64,000 nt of DNA from Oscillospiraceae bacterium (lineage in GTDB: Bacteria > Bacillota > Clostridia > Oscillospirales > Oscillospiraceae), in assembly GCA_020025575.1 (NCBI GenBank), contig JAHHRW010000005.1, positions 1-64,000 on the forward strand, read 5' to 3'. This document shows, piece after piece, positions 34,445 through 43,181 of the stretch. Position 1 is the first letter of the stretch. Each line of letters starts with the position of its first letter. The notes under the pieces are model-generated. The model made no database searches, was not told where the DNA came from, and worked only from the letters and a program-made list of their open reading frames with translations. The position numbers and the translations under genes are program-made.

Positions 34445-35926
34445 ATGAAACATGAGAATGTATACCTGAGAATTTATAGAATTCTGTTCCAGCTGACGCT
34501 GTCTTTTATGCTGATTGAGTGGGTATTTCCGACTCCGATTTTGGGAGATCTCATTGGTCTGTATGAAGTGTTTTTTGTATTACACGGCGTTTTCTTCCTC
34601 ATCTGTGTATGGAAAGACCATGCCTGTTTGATGAAACGTTTCTTTGAAATCATGAAAGCTTCGCGATACTCAGCCATTTTCCTGATGGCGTACCTGATTA
34701 TGGGCGTTGTTACCCTGTTTTATGCGCTTGATCCTGCATATGCGGCGTTGAAGTATGTTACAGTCATTCAGATGATGGTATTTTTTATCTCATTTCTGTA
34801 TTTTGTTTGCGGCGGGGAAACATGCAATATCAGAGCACACTTGTCCTCTATTTATTTGAATTTGGGAATTACGGCAGTGGTGATTTCTTTGTGTGCAGTT
34901 TTGGATCATTTCTTTGGCGGATGTCCCATCTATTTTCAGCGAATCTCCCCGATTGTGGATTACAACCAGTATTCCACGATTTTGCTGGTAGGCTATGTGT
35001 GTATCAGTATGTGGCTAATCGGGTCCCAAATGAGACGCTTCTATAAATATCTGGCACTGGGCCTCAGCTCTTGTGCCATAGTTCCTGCTGTTTTTATTTC
35101 TGGTTCTCGCCGATCCTGTTTAATTATGCTGGCTGTTTCTGTTCTGTGCATATGTGCGTGCATTGTATGCGAATTTCTGCAGTATCTCAAAAATAAAAGT
35201 GCGAAAAAACTTATTTTGAGCGTGTGTGCGGTGGCTGTTTGTGCTGCGTGTACGCAGGGATGTGTGATATGGCTGACAAACGCAATGCAAGAGGCAAGCA
35301 TCGTATTACAGGAGAAGTACATTGATGATTTTCAAGAGGAACAGAATGAGAAGGGTCCTGATTTCTCGGTAGATTTTGATGATGCAGGTGTAAACGGACA
35401 TCTAAATGAAAGCTCGCTGGGTGATGTATATCAGACAATCTCCGATGGTTCTGCCATGTCTAAACGCAATTTGATTTGGAGAGCGGCAATCGAAAAGATC
35501 AAAAGCTCTGATATGAAACATATTCTTGTGGGATATGGGGCATCTTACAGTTCTGATTTATATGATGATCCAACAAATGAGCATGTCCGGAAGGTCAGTG
35601 GTTCGTACACAGCGAAACCCGGAATGAAAAAAGCGCACTGGATGAATACCCACAATATCTTCCTGCAGGATATGCTGGAGGGCGGTGTGGTTTTGCTGGG
35701 ATTGCAGCTGGCGCTGATTATTTCGTTGGGTGTCTATACGGTTTATATCTTGCTGAAGAACCCCATTCAGGGACTTACAGTTGGCTTGCTGTATGTGATT
35801 GTGTTCGTGACCCTGATGATGTCGTCGGGCAAGGGAATGATCGATAATAAGCTGTTCTGGCTGGCGCTGATGCTTCAGACGGCAGAAGTATATGGTATCA
35901 AAAGAAAGATTCATGGGGAATCTTAA
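34445..35926 (+). CDS. O-antigen ligase family membrane protein
   Basis: The 493-residue protein has about ten or more transmembrane helices and a large extracellular loop (residues about 290-400). The motif HWMNTHNIFLQDMLEGGVVLLGL after the loop is the WaaL/O-antigen-ligase (Wzy_C) signature. In a Gram-positive it may attach the polysaccharide to a wall or lipid acceptor, or act as a second polymerase. It is the last gene of the cluster, before the terminator at 35945. Confidence 0.8.
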   Translation: MKHENVYLRIYRILFQLTLSFMLIEWVFPTPILGDLIGLYEVFFVLHGVFFLICVWKDHACLMKRFFEIMKASRYSAIFLMAYLIMGVVTLFYALDPAYAALKYVTVIQMMVFFISFLYFVCGGETCNIRAHLSSIYLNLGITAVVISLCAVLDHFFGGCPIYFQRISPIVDYNQYSTILLVGYVCISMWLIGSQMRRFYKYLALGLSSCAIVPAVFISGSRRSCLIMLAVSVLCICACIVCEFLQYLKNKSAKKLILSVCAVAVCAACTQGCVIWLTNAMQEASIVLQEKYIDDFQEEQNEKGPDFSVDFDDAGVNGHLNESSLGDVYQTISDGSAMSKRNLIWRAAIEKIKSSDMKHILVGYGASYSSDLYDDPTNEHVRKVSGSYTAKPGMKKAHWMNTHNIFLQDMLEGGVVLLGLQLALIISLGVYTVYILLKNPIQGLTVGLLYVIVFVTLMMSSGKGMIDNKLFWLALMLQTAEVYGIKRKIHGES

Positions 35927-35944
35927 GACACCTACTAATAAGAC

Positions 35945-35984
35945 ATGCCCCGGTTTGGTATTGTGCCAAACCGGGGCATTTCCA
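35945..35984 (+). terminator. Terminator of the polysaccharide cluster
   Basis: The 14-bp perfect stem ATGCCCCGGTTTGG/CCAAACCGGGGCAT (35945-35958 with 35966-35979) is followed by a short T-tract. Confidence 0.8.
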
Positions 35985-36000
35985 ATTCCTTACAAAAAAG

Positions 36001-36030
36001 AAAAACCACCATCAAATGATGGTGGTTTTT
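36001..36030 (-). terminator. Original tRNA-Val terminator (left copy)
   Basis: AACCACCATC pairs with GATGGTGGTT, flanked by A- and T-runs. The minus strand ends in TTTTTC. It abuts the left att copy and has a near-identical counterpart at 59255-59288. Confidence 0.85.
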
Positions 36031-36078
36031 TGGTGGACGATAACGGACTCGAACCGCTGACCCTGCGCACGTCAAGCG
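36031..36078 (-). repeat. Left att direct repeat (tRNA-Val 3' half)
   Basis: These 48 bases are identical to 59292-59339. They cover the tRNA-Val sequence from the anticodon arm to the encoded CCA on the minus strand. After 36078 the sequence departs from the tRNA. Confidence 0.93.
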
Positions 36079-36163
36079 GTTTAAATCTGCAAAATGTGTT
36101 GAAATAGCCTTATTTTTCCTAATATGCTCCAAATATATCTCATTTAACCGTAGTTGGCGACTC

Positions 36164-36190
36164 AAAAGTGTCGTATTTTTGTCGTACAAA
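36164..36190 (+). repeat. Arm-type integrase repeat, left
   Basis: This 27-base block contains two GTCGTA direct repeats spaced 11 bases apart. It matches 59158-59184 with a single mismatch and in the same orientation. Its position about 85 bases inside the left core fits an integrase arm site. Confidence 0.7.
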
Positions 36191-36293
36191 TTTAGAGAGA
36201 ATCACATGAAAAATCAGGACAGTCGGCTTGCATTATGGGTCATTGGTAAGTGGCAGAAGTTAGCGGAGAATACGACCGAGTGCTACTGTAATT

Positions 36294-37286
36294 TTATACT
36301 TTGATATATCTTTGGTTGCGGCTATTGGGTTTATCCGGAATGGTCATTTGGATTAGCCCTAGTTCCATAGCTGGGTGCAGGTAATTCTTCCGGAAAGATT
36401 CCTTGGACTTTAGGTGAAGTTTTGCCATCAGGTCAGCTGCTGTATAGGGAACATCATATACCATAATGCTCAAGAGGTTCTTCACATACTCGGACAGCCG
36501 CTCTGTATTTTCAGAGATCTGCGTTGACAGCTCATCCAGAATGCGGTCAATCTGTGTCAGCATAAATGCAATAAATACTGTTGAGGAGCCGTCTACGTGG
36601 CATTTTGCGATGGATTCATAGTAGGAATCCTGAAATTTCTCAATCTGACTCTCGATTGGAATGTATTCAAAAATGGGGTTCCACTTAGAAAGGATCGCGG
36701 TGTGCCAGAGTCGTGCCATTCTTCCGTTACCATCGGCAAAAGGATGAATGAATACAAACTCATAGTGAAACACGCTGCTAAGGATCAGGGGGTGCACGGA
36801 GGCGCTGGAGGCCTTCATCCAGGCAAACAGGTCATGCATCTGGTTGGGTACGAACTGGGCTGGTGGAGCCATGAAGATGCACTGGTCGCCGTTAAAAACG
36901 CCTACTGCCCCTTTTCTAAATGCCCCAGATTCCTCCACCAGATACTTGGTCATGATACCATGAAATTCTTTTAGCTGATCCATGCTGTAAGGGTCGATTT
37001 CCGACAGGCGCTCATATGCAGCATAGGCATTCTTCACTTCCTGGATTTCTTTTTTTTCACCCAAAACGATTCTGCCGTTAATCACATCACGAACCTGGCC
37101 CAGGGTTAGGGAATTGGCCTCGATTTTTAGAGAAGAGTGGATGGATTTAATCCGATTGTTTTTCCGAAGATGGGGTTTAGATTCCAGATTGGATGTGGCT
37201 GAAATTCTGCCAACTTTTTCGGAAATGGAGGACACAAGGAACAGTATTTCGTTTGTAATCTCGAAGGGCGGCTGATAGATTCCCAT
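36294..37286 (-). CDS. Fic family protein (AMPylase-like)
   Basis: The 330-residue protein has the full catalytic Fic motif HPFADGNGRMAR (His in FIHPFADGNGR) and an N-terminal inhibitory-helix region SSLKIEANSL resembling the (S/T)xxxE(G/N) motif of self-inhibited Fic enzymes. A C-terminal winged-helix-like segment (YTAADLMAKLHLKSKESFRKNYLHPAMELGLI) follows. The family adds AMP or other nucleotides to target hydroxyls. It is the outermost gene at the left end. No antitoxin gene is adjacent, consistent with a built-in inhibitor. Confidence 0.9.
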   Translation of the reverse strand: MGIYQPPFEITNEILFLVSSISEKVGRISATSNLESKPHLRKNNRIKSIHSSLKIEANSLTLGQVRDVINGRIVLGEKKEIQEVKNAYAAYERLSEIDPYSMDQLKEFHGIMTKYLVEESGAFRKGAVGVFNGDQCIFMAPPAQFVPNQMHDLFAWMKASSASVHPLILSSVFHYEFVFIHPFADGNGRMARLWHTAILSKWNPIFEYIPIESQIEKFQDSYYESIAKCHVDGSSTVFIAFMLTQIDRILDELSTQISENTERLSEYVKNLLSIMVYDVPYTAADLMAKLHLKSKESFRKNYLHPAMELGLIQMTIPDKPNSRNQRYIKV

Positions 37287-37407
37287 ATAGATCCTCCTGC
37301 GACTTACGCGTTTTCTTAAGTGTTATCTAGAACTATTATACCCAATTTCTATCTGAATTTCAATAATGCCTAAAAAATATCAAGAAATACATGCCCTGTT
37401 GTGATGT

Positions 37408-40400
37408 TTAGGTGTTATCCGTCCACATTTCGCACTGACTGATTACAGTAGCGATTGCAGTATCATAATCTTCCGGTGGGTATTTGTACTTCTTTAGCAA
37501 CCGTTTGACCATCTTACGCATGGAGGCTCTGGCGGTTTCTTTTTTCTGCCAGTCGATCGTCCGATTTTTTCTGAGCATCTCAGTGAGTTCTCTGGTAAGA
37601 GCAATCAGCTCGTCATTCTGATAGAAATCCTTGATATTATCCGGCTTTGTCAGGGCATCATAAAACGCCAGTTCTTCCTGAGTAAGGCCAAGCTTTTTGC
37701 CATTCTGGTAAAGTGCTTTGATTTCCTCAGCGGTCTCTAGCAGTTCCTTAATAACCTCTTCGTTGGTAATCAAGCCATTGTAATAGGAGTTCATTAACTG
37801 TGTGATTTTCTCAGAAAATTTCTGAGACTGCACCACATTTGTCCGTTTGTATAGGGTCACTTGCTCTGCCATCAGTTTTTTCAGAATCTCAACAGCAATG
37901 TTCTTTTCCTTCATCTTGGAGATTTCCTCAAGGACAGCTGGATCAAACAAGCTGAATTCTTCACCGGCAGTTTTGCTGTCAAATAGGCTGATAACACCCT
38001 CGCTTTGGATACTGGCTTTCAATAGCTCATTGATTTGAGCATTGATTTCTTTGAGAGAAAGGGTTTTACCGGCTGTCCCGCCATAGGTGATTTTAATGAT
38101 GGTAGAGCGTACTGCCTCCATAAATGCAGCTTCGTGCCGTTCCTGCTCCGTAGTCATACTGGAGCAAAGGGAGTGGGACTGCTTTAACAGCATAGCTTCC
38201 TTTAAGAAAAGGTCTTTTCGGTCCGGATATTTTGCATCCAGAACAAAGTTTACACCGCCGGTGACAAGCTTTGCCATGGTGAGTGGTGAACCATTGATAA
38301 AACCGCCAAAATCAAATCCGTGCAGCAGATCTTTGCAGACTTGCAGTTTTTCCTGGAACTTGGGGTAGGCCACCTTAGCAATATTCATATCACCGTATCT
38401 GGACTGATCTCGCTTGGTGTATTCCTTCATAGCTACTTTCAGAGCAGAAGCAATGCCCACATAATCTACAATCAGACCGCCTTCCTTGTCCTTGAAAACA
38501 CGATTGACTCGGGCAATGGCCTGCATCAGATTGTAGCCGTGCATGGGCTTGTACACATACATGGTCGCCAGAGACGGCACATCAAAGCCTGTCAGCCACA
38601 TATCCACCACAATGGCAATCTTCATGGGATCATCATTGTCCTTGAATTTCCGAGCCAGTTCCTCCTTGTGGGATTTGGTGCCGATGACTTCTTTCCAGTC
38701 TTCCGGATCATTGTTGCCACTGGTCATCACAACACCGATTTTCTCATTCCAATCCGGCCGCAGCCCCAAGAGTTTTCGGTAGATCTTCATGGCAATGGGG
38801 CGGGAGTAGGCAACAATCATCGCCTTACCGGTCAGCAGATTGGCACGGTACTTCTCGTAATGGGTAACAATGTCCTCACACAAAGATTGTATGGTAGGAT
38901 CCGCACCGAGGACGCTTTCCATTTGACCAAGCATCTTTTTGCTCTTCTCAATGGTGGCAGAATCAGATTGCTGTTCCAGAACATCGTATGTAGCATCAAT
39001 CATGGCCAGTATATTCTGATCCAGTTTCAGATGGACAACTCGGCTTTCGTAATAAACCGGACGGGTGGCGCCATCCTCCACCGCCTGGGTCATATCATAT
39101 ACATCGATATAGTCGCCAAAAACTTCTCTGGTATTGCGGTCTTTTGCAGAAATCGGAGTGCCGGTAAAACCAATAAAAGTTGCATTTGGCAGAGCATCGT
39201 GGATGATACGGGCGTTTCCGATGACGGTGTGAGCCTCGTTTTCGCCCTGTTCATTTTCGGTCATAACGATTTTTTCGTCAAAGCCATACTGTCCACGGTG
39301 GGCTTCGTCTGCCATGACCACAATATTCCGCCGGTCTGACAGTGGGCGCTCCCCACGCTCAAACTTAAACATGGTTGTAAAAATAATACCGTTTGCAGCT
39401 CGTCCATCCAACAGTGATTTCAGGTGTTCCTTACTCTCAGCCTGAACGGGAGACTGGCGTAGAAAAGATGCACATTTTGCAAATTGAGTGTAAAGCTGAT
39501 CGTCCAGGTCAATGCGGTCAGTCATCACCACAATGGTGGGGCTGTCCAGTGCCTCCTGGAGCAAATGGGCGTAGAAAACCATGGACAGGGATTTGCCGCT
39601 GCCCTGAGTATGCCAGAAAACACCGCCTTTGCCGTCTGTTTTGGTGGCAATTTTCGCCTTCTCAATGGCTTTGCGAACAGCAAAGTATTGATGATATCCA
39701 GCCAGAATCTTGATGGGTTTCTGACCGTCGCCGGAGAACAGAATGAAGTTTTTGAGAATATCCAGCAGTCGATCTCTTTGGAACATTCCCTCATAGAAGG
39801 TGTCAAACTGGGCGTGAGCCGTGTTCTCATAGCTGCCATCTTTGGTTTTCCACTCCATGAAGCGATCAAGACCGGAAGTGATGGTGCCGGCTTTGTTGGT
39901 GGAAAGGTCGCTGATGACGCATATGGCATTGTAGATGAACATGGATGGAATATCCTGCATATAGTTGCGGATCTGGTTGTAGGCGTTCTCCGCACCTACT
40001 TCATCCTTGGAGGGGCTTTTCAGCTCCATCAGGACAAGAGGCAGACCGTTGATGAACAGGATCACATCCGGGCGTCGGTTGTTGCCGTTTTCGATGTATG
40101 TAAACTGGTTGACCACATAAAAGGTGTTGTTTTCCACCCTGTCATAGTCGATGAGCCGCACAATAGAAGACCGTTCTTCACCCTTCACGAAATACTTTAC
40201 CGTGATCCCGTTTTGCAGATAGTCCATGAAAACAGCGTTTTTCTGCACCAGACTGCCGGTGTCAAAGTTTTTAAGCTTTGAAATAGCTTCCTCGACGGAA
40301 TCCAAAGGTAAACCCTTATTGATGCGTACCAGACTATCCCGGAGCGCAGCGTCCAGCAGAGGGCTTTCGTAGTCCCGCTCCAATTCCGGGGCGTAAATAT

Positions 40401-40473
40401 GGGTGTAGCCCAGATTTTCAAAGAGTTCTATAATCGCCTGTTCAAGGGTATCTTCTGTAAACAACGAGGACAT
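37408..40473 (-). CDS. hsdR: Type I restriction enzyme, R subunit
   Basis: The 1021-residue motor-nuclease has an N-terminal PD-(D/E)XK domain (RRPDVILFINGLPLVLMELKSP), SF2 motifs HTQGSGKSLSM (Walker A), MADEAHRGQYG (DEAH) and FIGFTGTP, the helicase C-terminal part with YKPMHGYNLMQAIARVNR, and a long helical C-terminus that docks to HsdM/S. It translocates DNA and cuts unmodified sites. The ATG at 40473 follows AGGTGATG. A 5' fragment of this gene is duplicated at 41247-41321. Confidence 0.95.
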   Translation of the reverse strand: MSSLFTEDTLEQAIIELFENLGYTHIYAPELERDYESPLLDAALRDSLVRINKGLPLDSVEEAISKLKNFDTGSLVQKNAVFMDYLQNGITVKYFVKGEERSSIVRLIDYDRVENNTFYVVNQFTYIENGNNRRPDVILFINGLPLVLMELKSPSKDEVGAENAYNQIRNYMQDIPSMFIYNAICVISDLSTNKAGTITSGLDRFMEWKTKDGSYENTAHAQFDTFYEGMFQRDRLLDILKNFILFSGDGQKPIKILAGYHQYFAVRKAIEKAKIATKTDGKGGVFWHTQGSGKSLSMVFYAHLLQEALDSPTIVVMTDRIDLDDQLYTQFAKCASFLRQSPVQAESKEHLKSLLDGRAANGIIFTTMFKFERGERPLSDRRNIVVMADEAHRGQYGFDEKIVMTENEQGENEAHTVIGNARIIHDALPNATFIGFTGTPISAKDRNTREVFGDYIDVYDMTQAVEDGATRPVYYESRVVHLKLDQNILAMIDATYDVLEQQSDSATIEKSKKMLGQMESVLGADPTIQSLCEDIVTHYEKYRANLLTGKAMIVAYSRPIAMKIYRKLLGLRPDWNEKIGVVMTSGNNDPEDWKEVIGTKSHKEELARKFKDNDDPMKIAIVVDMWLTGFDVPSLATMYVYKPMHGYNLMQAIARVNRVFKDKEGGLIVDYVGIASALKVAMKEYTKRDQSRYGDMNIAKVAYPKFQEKLQVCKDLLHGFDFGGFINGSPLTMAKLVTGGVNFVLDAKYPDRKDLFLKEAMLLKQSHSLCSSMTTEQERHEAAFMEAVRSTIIKITYGGTAGKTLSLKEINAQINELLKASIQSEGVISLFDSKTAGEEFSLFDPAVLEEISKMKEKNIAVEILKKLMAEQVTLYKRTNVVQSQKFSEKITQLMNSYYNGLITNEEVIKELLETAEEIKALYQNGKKLGLTQEELAFYDALTKPDNIKDFYQNDELIALTRELTEMLRKNRTIDWQKKETARASMRKMVKRLLKKYKYPPEDYDTAIATVISQCEMWTDNT

Positions 40474-40492
40474 ATAATCATCACCTATACAT

Positions 40493-41113
40493 TCAATTTG
40501 ACATATCTAAATAACTTTTAAATACAGAATCATATTTGGACCAGAACTTAGATATTGTAGAAACATACTCTTCTCTTTTTGCTTTTTCGTCTGTATTGTT
40601 ACAAATTCCGCGAAGGAAATAGTCAGCCTCAGCATTCACTACATTTTGAAAGTCTTTCTCTGCTACCATTGGGAATAGAAAGAGTACTTTTGAGTATAAG
40701 TTAGCAGTCGCGTGATTTAATTGAGAAACCTTATCGGAGTCTTCAAACGAAAAGCCAAAGACAGTTTCTGAATACAAATATATATATTTAATATTTTTAG
40801 CCTTTTTAACCATTGCAGCAAATACATAATGGTTTTTCAATTGATTATATAACTCGTACCTTTTTTCAAAAAGCGCAATTTTATCCTGCCGATTTGCAAT
40901 TCTAATTGGCACCCAAATGGCAAACATGATTGCAACAAAAGACATAATCACCCCAGCCCAAGCGGCACAGGCAGAAATAGCATCCCAGCTGTTTTCCAGT
41001 TCTGGTGCATATGTAATCCGGAAGCCTTGCCAAAACAGGACTCCCATCAAACCCGCTCCACAGACAAGGGCTACAACAAGGGGAAACCATCTTCCTTTTA
41101 TAAATTGTTTCAT
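40493..41113 (-). CDS. Two-helix membrane protein within hsd operon
   Basis: The 206-residue protein is not recognised beyond its layout. It has two N-terminal transmembrane segments (WFPLVVALVCGAGLMGVLFW; ISACAAWAGVIMSFVAIMFAIW) and a cytoplasmic helical domain of about 140 residues starting IRIANRQDKIALFEKRYELYNQLKNHYVF. The latter resembles generic four-helix membrane-linked domains found near defence genes. It lies between hsdR and a duplicated hsdR scrap, so it probably entered as a separate cassette. It is AT-rich relative to hsdR and hsdM. Confidence 0.65.
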   Translation of the reverse strand: MKQFIKGRWFPLVVALVCGAGLMGVLFWQGFRITYAPELENSWDAISACAAWAGVIMSFVAIMFAIWVPIRIANRQDKIALFEKRYELYNQLKNHYVFAAMVKKAKNIKYIYLYSETVFGFSFEDSDKVSQLNHATANLYSKVLFLFPMVAEKDFQNVVNAEADYFLRGICNNTDEKAKREEYVSTISKFWSKYDSVFKSYLDMSN

Positions 41114-41246
41114 ATTTCCACATCCTCTACATCAATTTCGACGGACATGAGTCCAGGCAGCAAAGAATCCCTTCATTGTCTTAATCGGATAATTTATTCT
41201 TTATTTGCAACAATAGTAGTTATGGGGGAAAACGGCATACAGGGAC

Positions 41247-41321
41247 CTATATGTGGGTATAGCCCAGATTTTCAAAGAGTTCTATTATCGCCTGTTCAAA
41301 GGTATCATCGTAAAAGGGCAT
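41247..41321 (-). pseudogene. Duplicated 5' fragment of hsdR
   Basis: Fifty-two bases (41255-41306) match hsdR 40401-40452 at 49 positions. Read on the minus strand they give a 24-residue reading frame, DTFEQAIIELFENLGYTHI preceded by a different start and then TAG, versus DTLEQAIIELFENLGYTHI in HsdR. It marks an old junction: the hsdR start once lay here, or the inserted gene brought a second hsdR 5' end. Confidence 0.8.
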
Positions 41322-41333
41322 TATTTCATCTTC

Positions 41334-41645
41334 TTACATATAAAGTATACTTCTTGCAAAATTCAGCAACAATTGACAGATTTTAACTGTTTTATCCCTG
41401 AGAATCATCTGACTGTTGCTATTATATGGCGCATTAAGAATACTCTGAATATCATTGCAGATCATCATGTAGTCTCCCGGATTTAAATCGTTTTCAAATA
41501 TTTTCAGAATTGAATAGATATAATTTATCCATGAATTAAAATTTGCTATTGGTATGTCCTGTGAATAACTTACGGATTTAGTTGGAGCGTTATCCACAAC
41601 TTTCATAAGGGCATCTACAAGCATTGTTTTGACTTGATGATTCAT
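41334..41645 (-). CDS. Small hypothetical protein in hsd operon
   Basis: The 103-residue, predicted helical soluble protein (NHQVKTMLVDALMKVVDNAPTK at the start) has no recognised domain. The ATG at 41645 overlaps the preceding stop by one base, indicating coupled translation with the two-helix protein upstream. It is AT-rich. The two were probably acquired together and may act as a pair (inference). Confidence 0.6.
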   Translation of the reverse strand: MNHQVKTMLVDALMKVVDNAPTKSVSYSQDIPIANFNSWINYIYSILKIFENDLNPGDYMMICNDIQSILNAPYNSNSQMILRDKTVKICQLLLNFARSILYM

Positions 41646-42037
41646 CACCGCTTATCCCTCTCTTCCTGACTTTGAGTTTCGGCCGACTCCGAGGCAGTCA
41701 TACCGTCTATTTGTCGAGACATAGTTTCCAGATTATATCGTTGGTTTGCTTCATCTATTTTTTCTTGTATTTCTTTTTGCTTATGCTTACTTATTTTAAA
41801 TCCTTTAGCCTCTATATCATAAATCATTAAAAAAATAAGTACAATCCATACGATAAACAAAATATTATTCCCGTTAAAACACGAGAAAAATTGCATTGAA
41901 ACACATATTTCCCAATTCGATAAGATATATGCTGTCAATGAAATTAAAATGATCCAATGAAAAATAGTAATTGAATGCTTAGATAAAAACTTGTGTAATC
42001 TCTTATACCAAGGTAATTTGTCGTTAGAACCTTTCAT
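41645..42037 (-). CDS. Two-helix membrane protein overlapping hsdS
   Basis: The 130-residue protein has two transmembrane segments (ITIFHWIILISLTAYILSNW; NILFIVWIVLIFLMIYDI) and a charged, coiled-coil-prone C-terminal tail (KQKEIQEKIDEANQRYNLETM). It starts inside the 3' end of hsdS (14-base overlap) and overlaps the next small gene, so it is translationally coupled. It is not a standard type I component. Confidence 0.65.
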   Translation of the reverse strand: MKGSNDKLPWYKRLHKFLSKHSITIFHWIILISLTAYILSNWEICVSMQFFSCFNGNNILFIVWIVLIFLMIYDIEAKGFKISKHKQKEIQEKIDEANQRYNLETMSRQIDGMTASESAETQSQEERDKR

Positions 42038-43181
42038 TGATAGAAATTACTCCTTTCATAAGTTTGGGAAGTAGGGCATCTCTTAGACCTGCCAACGCTT
42101 TGTTTTCTTCTTGGTTATGCCTTATTTGATCGAAAAGTGGTCTAGTCAACTCGCTAAACTTATCTAGTTCGGTCAGTGGGGGGATTACCACTTCAATGGA
42201 TCGTAAATTTGTTTGGCTAATCTTAGGCTGGACAGCACCAGTTACAATTGATTTAACAGGGGTTTGTTTGAATAATAGCAATAAGCTCTCGACATTAAAT
42301 CCTAACTTACCAGTGAGGATATGTGCATGATTATTTACCCAAAATTTGCCCCACACATACTGCAAGATAGGATATCCTGCATCGTCAACGACGGTTCCAT
42401 CTTCACCCAGAAGAAGATATCTGCCATCGAAAATATACTCATCTACATAGTCCATAAGCGATGCAGCACCGTAATAAGGATAGATTCGCTTTTCCATCTT
42501 GGAACGCTGTGCACCAGAAAGAGGAATACGCTTAGAGTCGTGTATTTCGACTATTTCCCCGACAGTTCCCGTGCGCCACCCAGATGGTAACTCATCGATA
42601 ATGGTATACGGGAATAACTTACCGTAGAGTGCCTGTGCCTGCTGCTCTAAATTAGCGTTCATTTTGTTGTTTAGTTCGATTTTCTCATCAAGTGCACCAA
42701 GAATGTTCACAATTCTTTTTTGCTCATTCAGTGATGGTAAATCTATCTCTAATTGCTCAAGCATTCCTTTTGTCAAAGCATTTCTTGTTGCTCCGGCAGA
42801 TGCGATCTGCAATAAATAACCCTTTTTCCATTGTAAAAAATAGAGTAAATAACGATTGATAACACAATCTTTTTTGCCACGAATAATAGCAACATGCTGA
42901 TTGACTCGGGCAGGTAAAAAAGAAGAATCCATAATACAGGCTCTTGCAACGGAATCACCTGTTATGTTTACCAGAACATCTTCTTTTAAAACTTCTACAT
43001 TATTGAGCTTTGTGGCTTGCTCAACATTAATGAACGCAAGTCCATCATCTAAAAATGTAAAATCACGGACATTTTGACTTCTAACTAAGGAAATACCTTT
43101 TGCACAGTATGCCTCTTTTCCTCCTCGAGGTGTCGCACCACTGCCAATTTTTGTACATATATCAGCAAGCTTACACTTCAT
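42024..43181 (-). CDS. hsdS: Type I restriction enzyme, S (specificity) subunit
   Basis: The 385-residue protein has two target-recognition domains, each with a conserved boundary: GSGATPRGGKEAY...GISLVRSQNV in the first, and RIPLSGAQRSKMEKRIYPYYGAAS in the second. Each ends in a helical spacer (LNEQKRIVNILGALDEKIELNNKMN and the C-terminal ELTRPLFDQIRHNQEENKALAGLRDALLPKLMKG). It fixes the DNA sequence recognised by the HsdM/HsdR complex. The start at 43181 overlaps the hsdM end by 11 bases. Confidence 0.93.
   Translation of the reverse strand: MKCKLADICTKIGSGATPRGGKEAYCAKGISLVRSQNVRDFTFLDDGLAFINVEQATKLNNVEVLKEDVLVNITGDSVARACIMDSSFLPARVNQHVAIIRGKKDCVINRYLLYFLQWKKGYLLQIASAGATRNALTKGMLEQLEIDLPSLNEQKRIVNILGALDEKIELNNKMNANLEQQAQALYGKLFPYTIIDELPSGWRTGTVGEIVEIHDSKRIPLSGAQRSKMEKRIYPYYGAASLMDYVDEYIFDGRYLLLGEDGTVVDDAGYPILQYVWGKFWVNNHAHILTGKLGFNVESLLLLFKQTPVKSIVTGAVQPKISQTNLRSIEVVIPPLTELDKFSELTRPLFDQIRHNQEENKALAGLRDALLPKLMKGVISINERF

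Noticed and set aside
36031..36078. A second tRNA-Val gene
   Set aside because: Only the 3' half is present and the sequence departs after the anticodon loop. It is the duplicated att core.
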